DNA of 36,109 bases from Rhodocyclaceae bacterium (GTDB lineage Bacteria; Pseudomonadota; Gammaproteobacteria; Burkholderiales; Rhodocyclaceae), in contig PMIF01000239.1 of assembly GCA_003157035.1 (NCBI GenBank), positions 1 to 36,109 of the forward strand. The letters run 5' to 3'. Positions within the stretch are counted from its first letter, which is position 1, and each line of letters begins with the position of its first letter. Positions 16,780 through 23,785 of this stretch are shown in pieces. Made by a program: the position numbers and the translations under genes. Under the pieces are notes generated by a model. That model was not told the DNA's origin, made no database searches, and saw only the letters and a list, made by a program, of their open reading frames with translations.

Positions 16780-17255
16780 ATGCGCCCGGTTTCTCCGAAA
16801 CGGTCATTGAACTTGCAAGAATTATTGATCCACGCGGCCTTTCTTGCGGAGGGGGAGCGCAAGGTGACGATTGCCGAGTTCGAGGCGCGCACCCAGGTCA
16901 AGGCGGCCGAAGGCAATGCGCAGTCGAAGAAGCTCAACGCGGAGGCCGATGCCGCCGTGATCAAGACCGTCGGCGAAGCCGAAGCGGCGCGCGCCAAGAT
17001 TCTGTCGGTGGGGGGGCGGAAGCGGACCTGATCCGGCAAGAGGTGAGTTCCATGGAAGCCGGAAACTTTGCTGTCGTACAGGTCGCCGAAGCGCTCGCCA
17101 AGGGCGGCGTCAAGACTGTTCCCGACATCGTTACCGGTGGTACTGATGGCACAGGTGGCGGGCTCGTGAATGTCTTGCTCGGCAATCCAATCTATCAGGA
17201 ACACTTCAAGCGCGCCGCTTCTCTGATCGCCAGTCAACCGCCGACGACAAGTTGA
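16780..17255 (+). pseudogene. SPFH/flotillin-like gene fragment with frameshift in a G run
   Basis: The frame from 16780 reads AFLAEGERKVTIAEFEART, then VKAAEGNAQSKKLNAEADAA and VIKTVGEAEAARAKILSVGG, an Ala/Glu/Lys-rich coiled coil of flotillin-like SPFH proteins. At the run of seven G residues at 17010-17016 the frame shifts and the adjacent frame continues AEADLIRQEVSSMEAGNFAVVQVAEALAKGG with PDIVTGG to the stop at 17255. Joined, these give the C-terminal third of such a protein. The membrane segment and SPFH domain are missing upstream, so this is a 5'-truncated, frameshifted remnant. Confidence 0.65.
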
Positions 17256-17526
17256 TCGCGGCATGCCAAGCTGCCGGGCAGGAATTGCCGCACCGGCAGC
17301 TATTGCCGCCCACCGCGAGCGCGCGCCGCACTGTCGACGTCCACCCGGTCATGACGGTCAGCGCCTGGATGCTGGCCGCCGGACGGTTTGGCGACCTGTG
17401 ATCTCAGGCATGGGAAATGCTGATCTGCCTTCGAGGCCAGGCAGCCCAGTCGCCGTACTGAACGCAGTTCGGCGTTTTTCACCGTCAAGATCAATCGAAT
17501 TAGCGCCGCAGGCAAGAAGCGTCAAG

Positions 17527-18189
17527 ATGAAAATGAGCAAGACAGAAATCAGTAACGCGGCTCCGCGTTTACGGATGGTTGACCCGGCGGTCCGTCACCC
17601 GGAGATCCGTTTCGAATCCCCGATGCACGGCGGCATGGCCTTGCAACTGGCGGCGGCCGAAGCCCGAATTGCGGAGCTTCAATCGGCCCTCCGCGAAGCC
17701 TACAAAGTGGCCAGCCGCGATCCATTGACCGGAGCCTTCAACCGCCGAGGGATGGAAGAGGCGTTTGCCCGTGAAGCCGCGCGTGCCGGCCGGACCGGTC
17801 GGCCTCTCACGCTCGCCCTGATCGACTTGGATGATTTCAAGAGCATCAATGACCAGTACGGTCATGGTGTCGGAGATGCGGCGCTCGTCCATTTGACGCA
17901 AATGATCGGCGAAGCGCTCCGCCCCACCGATCTCTGCAGTCGATTGGGCGGCGAAGAATTCGTGCTGATGTTGCCGGACTCAGACTGTGCGGCCGCCAAG
18001 CGGGCCTTGGTTCGTCTGCAAGCGGAGCTTGCCGTACGGCCGGTCGCCGATACTGCGGTGACCTTGGCCTTCAGTGCCGGCTTGGTTCTCAGGGAAAACG
18101 GCGAATCGCTGGAGCAAGCGCTGGCGCGTGCCGACCGCGCGGTCTACCGAGCCAAGTCCGCAGGCAAGCGACGCATTGTCTGCGGCTAA
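17527..18189 (+). CDS. Diguanylate cyclase (GGDEF domain)
   Basis: A 220-residue cytosolic protein: a short helical or coiled-coil region (38-58, MALQLAAAEARIAELQSALREA) and a full GGDEF domain from DPLTGAFNRRGMEE, with LIDLDDFKSINDQYGHGVGD and the active-site motif GGEEF (141-145). RPTD (132-135), five residues before GGEEF, is a canonical inhibitory I-site, so product feedback by c-di-GMP is expected. The active site looks complete. ATG 17527 is taken because the open frame upstream to 17263 has no domain character. No sensor domain is attached. Confidence 0.88.
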   Translation: MKMSKTEISNAAPRLRMVDPAVRHPEIRFESPMHGGMALQLAAAEARIAELQSALREAYKVASRDPLTGAFNRRGMEEAFAREAARAGRTGRPLTLALIDLDDFKSINDQYGHGVGDAALVHLTQMIGEALRPTDLCSRLGGEEFVLMLPDSDCAAAKRALVRLQAELAVRPVADTAVTLAFSAGLVLRENGESLEQALARADRAVYRAKSAGKRRIVCG

Positions 18190-18570
18190 ACAACCTTAGA
18201 TGGTCGTCCCCGATCTGCCAAGCGAGTTGTACGCTCAACTCCCTGACCCGTTGCCTGAACAGACCAACGGTGTCCACTTGGTTTCACGGTCCAGATCTAG
18301 CAACACGATCGCTGTTCCCTGAAACCGTCAGAGCGCGCCCGCACCATGGGGGTTACAAAGCACCGCGATGACCTCCGCTGGCCGGGGCCTGCCCGTGAGT
18401 CGCCGAAGCTGAACGGCTGGGTAACTGCGCACAAGAGCCGTTCAGGCCGAATTATGCTATGGACATCTTGAGTGGCCAATTTCTGATTTCAGGTGTTCAC
18501 TGCGAATGGCCGCTTCTTCCATGCCAAGACTGTTGGGGCGCACGCTTTGGTATCGGAGAGTCCATGACAA
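18190..18570. other. Gene-free stretch between GGDEF and subtilase genes
   Basis: No supportable gene. One hairpin, GAACGGCT...AGCCGTTC (about 18411-18445), is visible. The two flanking genes converge here. Confidence 0.55.
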
Positions 18571-20904
18571 TTACCACATGAACTTGCTCAAAGCCTTGGG
18601 CGTTTCTCCCGGCAATGTAATTGTGCCCGTCGTCGAGGTAGTAAAGCTCAGGGTGACGGTTCCGACATCACCGGCTGGCGTCGCAGGTTTGAAGGTTCCC
18701 CCAAGTGAAGTCCCGCCTTGGTATTGATACATATCGGCGATGAAAACGCTTCCTGACATATTGCCTGCCGCCAAAGCCCACATTCCATTTCCAGTAGATT
18801 GATAACCATAGTAGGTCAGCACAAGAACCCCGGAATGCTGCTCAATCTGAAAGCCGCGACCACTCTGGCCGTTGTTCTCGGCATCCACTACCCAAAGGCC
18901 ATTCGCAGGGACAACAGTTGGTGTTGATGTACCGTTGAAGGTGAACTTGCTGATTGACTTTGGTGACTCGCCTGGCAAGGTAATAGTACCCGTAGTCGCA
19001 CTGGTGAAATTGAGCAAGACGGTACCGAGACTTCCGGCAGACGTGGCCGGCGCGAAGCTACCTCCGAGGACAGTTCCACCTTGGTATTGACTCAAGCCGG
19101 CCGAAAAGGTCGAGGCGTTCGTCAGCCCGGCGGCCAGCCCCCACATGCCAGCCCCAGTCGCCAAGTAACCGTAGTACGTAAAGACGACTGTGCCGTTGCG
19201 CGCTTCTATCTGGAAGCCGCGCCCACTTTGGCTGGTGTTCTCGGCGTCGATTGCCCATAGGCCCACTTCTGGTACGGGTGAATGCTTCGAGGAAATTGCA
19301 GCCGCTACTGCTGCCGTTACGTCAAGCATCCCGGCGCCACACGTGGAAGCCGTACAGTAGCACTCCAGTTGGTCCACGGTCGTGGGTGCGTGGCAAACCG
19401 GAATGGGGTCTGCAGCGGACCCGCTTGAAGGAAATGCGCGGGCCGAGCTATGCAGTAGGGCTTTGACAGCTGCCGGCCCAAGTGACTCATTTGCCGACAA
19501 CATAAGGGCAATCGTACCGGTTACCAACGGGGCAGAAAAACTGGTTCCGACGCTAGCATTAAAGCTATCGGTATAGGTTGAGGTGATGGGTCCCGTAATT
19601 CCTGTGTTGGTCGCCGCAAGAATCGGGTAGAGGCAAGGCAAGGTCGGGTCCGTGTTAACGCAGTTACCTGCCGGCGCGCTGATGCTGATTTCTAGGCCGA
19701 CATCAGCGTAGCCAACTTTGGTTCCCGTATGACGCAGTCCACCGACCGCGATCACACCTGGGCAATTGGCCGGAGTGGCCACCGCTTGCCCAGCACTGTT
19801 GCCCGCCGCGACCACGACTACGGCAGGATTTGATTTGGTCGTCACCGCTCCGATGGCATCGATATAACTTTGCGTGCAGGTTCCGCTGCTGCCTAGACTC
19901 ATATTGATTACGCGGGCAGGATTCGGATTGGTGGGAATCCCCGGCACTGGTAAACCGGCAGCCCAGTTCATCCCGGCAATGATGTCAGAATCATAGCCGC
20001 CACACTTGCCCATCACTCTTACTGGCAGCAGTCCCACACCCCAGGCAACTCCCGCCATACCAACCCCGTTGTTTGTCGTCGCCCCAACAAGGCTCGTGGT
20101 CATGGTCCCGTGCCACGAACTGTCCGACGCACCACATTGATAGAAGGGGCTTGACCGATCGTTGGACTCGGCAGCGGTTACCCAGTCCCCCGGATCCGAT
20201 GGATCGGCATCACGTCCATTGCCATCATTGGCTTGTAGCGGATCGCTAACCATGTCGTAGCCGGGCAACAACCGATTGGCAAGATCAGGGTGTTCTGGTC
20301 GGACCCCGGAATCCAAAATAGCGGCGACGATGGTAGCAGTACCGGTGGTGACATCCCAAGCTCCCGGTGCGTTAATGCTTGACAGCACCTGCCCTGCGGG
20401 CGCACGCAAATACCACTGGCCTGCTGCTGGACCACCTGAGCTACCTGAAATAGCCGGACCAGTCGAATACAGAGGATCGTTGGGAACGGTAAAATGCGTC
20501 CGGCGCACATCCTCCACAGCGTATTCAACATCTGGCTCAGTAGCCAAACGTGCCGCCAAGTCAGGACTACCAATCTTGGTTGCGGTTACAACTTGAATGC
20601 GATCGCTGATCGCGCGCCCTGCGGCAAGGCTCATACCAATGCGTGTCCCCAGCGATCCTGCCCGAGCCCTGACGGTATCGGCGACTTCCGATGGGCCCGC
20701 CTTAGCCGACAAGGCATGCTCGCGCAATAATGTCGAGTCCGATCGAAACTTAACGATCAACCGCGCCGAACCACCAGAATGCGCAATCCCCGCCGCGTAA
20801 ACCGGATCCGCCCCCGATTGCGCGATGACGGCAGTTGAACAAAGACCGACGAGAAGGGGTAGTCCAGTGAAAAGTGCATCACGAAGTGTCGGAATGGCAT
20901 GCAT
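18571..20904 (-). CDS. Secreted S8 family serine peptidase with two C-terminal beta repeats
   Basis: A 777-residue subtilase from ATG 20904. A signal peptide (about 1-29, LFTGLPLLVGLCSTAVIAQ) is followed by a propeptide (about 45-135) and the catalytic domain with D198 (AAILDSGVRPEHPDL), H265 (SSWHGTMTTSLVGATTNN), oxyanion N369 (VVAAGNSAG) and S455 (VGTSFSAPLVTG). The last 225 residues are two homologous units, each starting GLW(A/V)(I/V)DAEN, then QSGRGFQIE, TYYGY, GMW(G/A)LAAG, and ending TTGTITLPGE(S/T)PK with a hydrophobic finish. These resemble the widespread extracellular ESGWG-type beta domain, with the core changed to QSGRG. Likely an extracellular protease; the repeats may mediate binding. 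Confidence 0.9.
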   Translation of the reverse strand: MHAIPTLRDALFTGLPLLVGLCSTAVIAQSGADPVYAAGIAHSGGSARLIVKFRSDSTLLREHALSAKAGPSEVADTVRARAGSLGTRIGMSLAAGRAISDRIQVVTATKIGSPDLAARLATEPDVEYAVEDVRRTHFTVPNDPLYSTGPAISGSSGGPAAGQWYLRAPAGQVLSSINAPGAWDVTTGTATIVAAILDSGVRPEHPDLANRLLPGYDMVSDPLQANDGNGRDADPSDPGDWVTAAESNDRSSPFYQCGASDSSWHGTMTTSLVGATTNNGVGMAGVAWGVGLLPVRVMGKCGGYDSDIIAGMNWAAGLPVPGIPTNPNPARVINMSLGSSGTCTQSYIDAIGAVTTKSNPAVVVVAAGNSAGQAVATPANCPGVIAVGGLRHTGTKVGYADVGLEISISAPAGNCVNTDPTLPCLYPILAATNTGITGPITSTYTDSFNASVGTSFSAPLVTGTIALMLSANESLGPAAVKALLHSSARAFPSSGSAADPIPVCHAPTTVDQLECYCTASTCGAGMLDVTAAVAAAISSKHSPVPEVGLWAIDAENTSQSGRGFQIEARNGTVVFTYYGYLATGAGMWGLAAGLTNASTFSAGLSQYQGGTVLGGSFAPATSAGSLGTVLLNFTSATTGTITLPGESPKSISKFTFNGTSTPTVVPANGLWVVDAENNGQSGRGFQIEQHSGVLVLTYYGYQSTGNGMWALAAGNMSGSVFIADMYQYQGGTSLGGTFKPATPAGDVGTVTLSFTTSTTGTITLPGETPKALSKFMW

Positions 20905-21113
20905 AGCAGTAAGAAGGCCTAGGAACAATCACGCTGATTGAGCGAACGTAGTCGCTCCAAGGTAAGCAATTTACGCTCGCCAGCCAGCGATGAATCAATC
21001 CCAGACGATTCGATCGTGTAAATAAGTGTAAGAGCGCTTACTGGGGGTCCGGGCGCCTGTTGTCAAGATGAGCGGCCGGTTTGGAGCAGAATTGCCAGCG
21101 TCAGGTTATGGGC

Positions 21114-21253
21114 GAGGCTGTGTCAAAACGCAGAACAAGGCCAATGACAAGGGCATGCACGCTCGTAAAACGCACTACGTTCGATTATTTTGACCTCGGG
21201 AATGGTCAAGACAGCCCCGCAACGGAGCCGATTTTGAGTTTTGACACAACCTC
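21114..21253. mobile_element. MITE-like element or IS remnant with 16-bp terminal inverted repeats
   Basis: GAGGCTGTGTCAAAAC (21114-21129) and GTTTTGACACAACCTC (21238-21253) pair at 15 of 16 positions and enclose 108 bases with no convincing gene. The GAGG(C/T)TGTGTCAAAAC terminus is of the kind seen at the ends of DDE-transposase insertion sequences. It may be a miniature non-autonomous element or the deletion product of a full IS. Confidence 0.7.
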
Positions 21254-21331
21254 GGCCGATTGGGTGAGGTAATCAACGGCCGCTTCGGAGCATTCAAATT
21301 CGAGAAACCTGGACTTGGCTGAACGGCCGGT

Positions 21332-21399
21332 TCGGGAAGCGAAACTTCACTGGCCGGTTTCCGGCGACGAATCCGAAGAGGCGGCGGTCGCATGCGTGC
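21332..21399 (+). repeat. Dispersed repeat, copy 2
   Basis: TCGGGAAGCGAAACTTCACT, then GGTTTCCGGCGACGAATCCG and AAGAGGCGGCGGTCGC; same orientation as 15061-15129. Confidence 0.75.
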
Positions 21400-21685
21400 C
21401 CTGAGGCGACACATGACCATGGCAAGCGATTTGGCAGGTGTGCCACGGAAAGCGGTCACTTGGTCTTGCCGACTGCTATTGTCCCGGCCCTTCTCGTTTC
21501 GGCAGCCAACCGCTAAAGGCGGATGGGGTGCGACTTTACGGGGTATTCCAAATCAATTCGAGCCTGACCCCTTTGGCTCGCGGACTGGATAAGCGCTCAG
21601 CATGAAGAGAAATTGGCGGCATAATGCCGTTGGGTTGGAAGACGACAAACCGAGGGAAGCTCAACTACGTTCATAGGGGACCGAC

Positions 21686-22678
21686 ATGTGCCACCGCAAT
21701 GGAATTGTTTTAGCGCTCGCTTTGTTTGCATTGCTGTTTGTCACAGTAGCTAGTGCTGAAGAACCCGCCGCTGCGCCGGTTGAAGGCGGTTTCTTCAGCA
21801 AACTTGTCGGCGCAGTCAAGAAGGGCGTGACGGATGGCGTGGATAGCGGCATGCAAATGTCCGGCAACGTCAAGGTGCTTGGCTACACGATGCAGCACAG
21901 CGACCTCGCGCGCAGCGATCAACCTGCTTTCTGTCTGGCAAATGCGGATACCGGAAAACTGATTACAGTGGTACCGGTGTTCGGCAGGCCTTATCAACGG
22001 GCCGATGGCACCACCGGTTTTACCCAAATGGCGCAACCGGTCGATCCGCATCACAACAAGATCGAAGTGAACGTGCTCAATGTCTTGCCGGGACTGAACT
22101 GCGCCGATTTAATTGCGAAACACCAACTGAACGCTTCCTCCGCTTCGACAGGACAAAGCAACACAGGCTCAGGGTCCGGAGGTACTTCGGGGCACAGCGA
22201 CGCTAGTACGTCCGCCGTCGGCACGATAACCTCAGGCAAAGACCTTAAGTTTGCAGATTGTTATGGACGTTTTACAGAACCCGCCGAACAGAAGCAGATC
22301 GTAAGTGCCGGCATGCCCCCGGATCCCTATAAGTTGTGCATGAACAGAGTCACAGGTGCCCCGGAAAGTCTGCTTAACCTCAAAGCCGATAACCGCCATA
22401 TGTATGATTTGCCCAAGGGCTTCGTAACGGTGAATGGAGTGCGCGAAGATGCCAGCGTGGCCGCCCCAACCAATGTGCAGGCCAGTTGGGACAAGGTGGA
22501 TCGCATTAAGAACGAGGGAATCAAGAAAAACGAGGCCGACAGCGCAGCACGGGACTCTGCGAACGCCGACAAAGACCTGATGCGCAAAGCTGCTTTTGAA
22601 AAGTGTAAACCGCTTATCAGCGGCGATAACTCACAGATGGACGCTTTTAAAGCTTGCTTCAAGAATGCAACCAAGTGA
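21686..22678 (+). CDS. Exported protein of unknown function
   Basis: A 330-residue protein with a clear signal peptide (IVLALALFALLFVTVASAEE, cleavage near residue 24). A short amphipathic stretch follows (GGFFSKLVGAVKKGVTDGVD), then a conserved-looking domain up to about 145, a Ser/Gly/Thr linker (about 150-180), and a second, more charged domain rich in Lys/Asp/Glu. Six cysteines in the mature part suggest disulfides in the periplasm or outside the cell. GGGGA at 21677-21681 serves as ribosome binding site for ATG 21686. No family was recognised. It appears to be a single-gene unit. Confidence 0.75.
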   Translation: MCHRNGIVLALALFALLFVTVASAEEPAAAPVEGGFFSKLVGAVKKGVTDGVDSGMQMSGNVKVLGYTMQHSDLARSDQPAFCLANADTGKLITVVPVFGRPYQRADGTTGFTQMAQPVDPHHNKIEVNVLNVLPGLNCADLIAKHQLNASSASTGQSNTGSGSGGTSGHSDASTSAVGTITSGKDLKFADCYGRFTEPAEQKQIVSAGMPPDPYKLCMNRVTGAPESLLNLKADNRHMYDLPKGFVTVNGVREDASVAAPTNVQASWDKVDRIKNEGIKKNEADSAARDSANADKDLMRKAAFEKCKPLISGDNSQMDAFKACFKNATK

Positions 22679-23172
22679 GTGGTGCGCGATGAAGAAGTTT
22701 TTTCCGTTAGCTTTCCTGATGGCTTAGTGCTTGAACGGATGTTTGCAATCAGAGAAACATCCGTCAACGACGCCCGAGACAGTCGTGCTATCTGGATGAC
22801 CGGTTTCCAGCCAGAAGCCGACGCACAGAGGCTGGAAGTCTATGCGTCATCAGCGTCTCTTCCTGGCCAATTGGTTTCCGTGCCCTGAGCGTCGGTTCAG
22901 GGCATGACAGCGGTCATCCATGTACCAGCACGCCAGACTCATGCGTACTTGATCGCCCATCAGCAACTCGCAGGCCGAGTCCAAAAGTCGCCACTGGGCT
23001 CAGGGCGCAGATCAATGTGCAATATTCACCTCGCACATTTGCACGCGCTGATTCTTGAGTAGGCAATAATAGACATTCCGGCCAGGATGCATATCCCAAT
23101 CCTCTAGAATGCTGAACTGGGGCGTAGAGCCATGATATACAAACGGAATGCATCGCCTCAGACTACCAATAG
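22679..23172. other. Non-coding stretch before the sigma factor gene
   Basis: No gene supported. A hairpin GCCCTGA/TCAGGGC (22882-22888 with 22897-22903) without a T run may end the preceding transcript. The part from 23030 to 23130 is AT-richer and probably holds the promoter of the sigma-kinase operon, but no clear -35/-10 pair was found. Confidence 0.5.
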
Positions 23173-23189
23173 TTTCGGTGGGACCGAAA
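23173..23189 (+). promoter_or_regulatory. Perfect hairpin overlapping the sigma factor start codon
   Basis: TTTCGGT-GGG-ACCGAAA is a 7-bp perfect inverted repeat whose last A is the first base of ATG 23189. The only purine-rich ribosome-binding candidate (GGTGGGA) lies in the stem and loop, so folding would hide both the binding site and the start codon. As DNA it could also be an operator. Confidence 0.5.
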
Positions 23190-23785
23190 TGAACCAAGAG
23201 CGGCACGCCCCGCCGACCGAAGGTAAAGTCACGCACCTGCTGGCAGCCGCCCGCCAGGGCGACGCCAATGCCATCGCCAACGTGTGCAGCCTGCTCTACC
23301 AGGACTTGCGTCGCCTCGCGCGCGCTCGTCTGCGCAGCCACCGACCGCTGACCTTGCTCGATACCACGGTCATGGTCCACGAATCCTTCTTCCGCCTGAT
23401 CAAGATCGGCCAAGTGGATATTGCCGACCGCAATCACTTCATGGCCTACGCGGCACGGGCCATGCGCTCGGTGATGATCGATTTCGTCCGGCGTCGGCGG
23501 ACCGAGCGACGCGGCGGCGACCACATTCACGTAAGGTTGGATACCAACATAGCCGGTTCCCTTGCGGCCCAGGAAGACCAGTTCGTGAATCTCAGCGACG
23601 TGCTCGACGAGTTGGCGCGAACGGACCCGCGCGCCGCCCAGGTGGTCGAAATGCGCTACTTCGCCGGCATGGTCGACCGCGAAATCGCCGATGTGCTGGG
23701 TGTCACCGAACGAACGGTATGCCGCGACTGGCGCAAGGCCAAGATGCTGCTGCATGTAGCACTGCGCGATGAAGGCAGACCATGA
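23189..23785 (+). CDS. ECF-type RNA polymerase sigma factor
   Basis: A 198-residue sigma-70 family protein of the type often paired with Ser/Thr kinases. Region 2 covers HLLAAARQGDANAIANVCSL, LYQDLRRLARARL, VMVHESFFRLIKIGQ and HFMAYAARAMRSVMIDFVRR; region 4 contains VVEMRYFAGMVDREIADVLG and VTERTVCRDWRKAKMLL, a clear HTH. ATG 23189 (MNQERH) fits the family start; ATG 23132 in frame would add a 19-residue non-conserved tail. The stop overlaps the kinase ATG in an ATGA arrangement, so the two are made together. No zinc-containing anti-sigma gene is nearby; the kinase may be the partner regulator. Confidence 0.9.
   Translation: MNQERHAPPTEGKVTHLLAAARQGDANAIANVCSLLYQDLRRLARARLRSHRPLTLLDTTVMVHESFFRLIKIGQVDIADRNHFMAYAARAMRSVMIDFVRRRRTERRGGDHIHVRLDTNIAGSLAAQEDQFVNLSDVLDELARTDPRAAQVVEMRYFAGMVDREIADVLGVTERTVCRDWRKAKMLLHVALRDEGRP

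Larger units (their letters stand above)
20929..21685. other. Non-coding stretch with a MITE-like element and a repeat
   Basis: Between the divergent subtilase and the secreted-protein gene. It holds the 140-bp inverted-repeat element at 21114-21253 and the dispersed repeat at 21332-21399. No other feature is supported. Confidence 0.6.

Noticed and set aside
22679-22888. Short frame after the exported protein
   Set aside because: No ribosome binding site or recognisable domain; overlaps a hairpin and non-coding repeat-like sequence.
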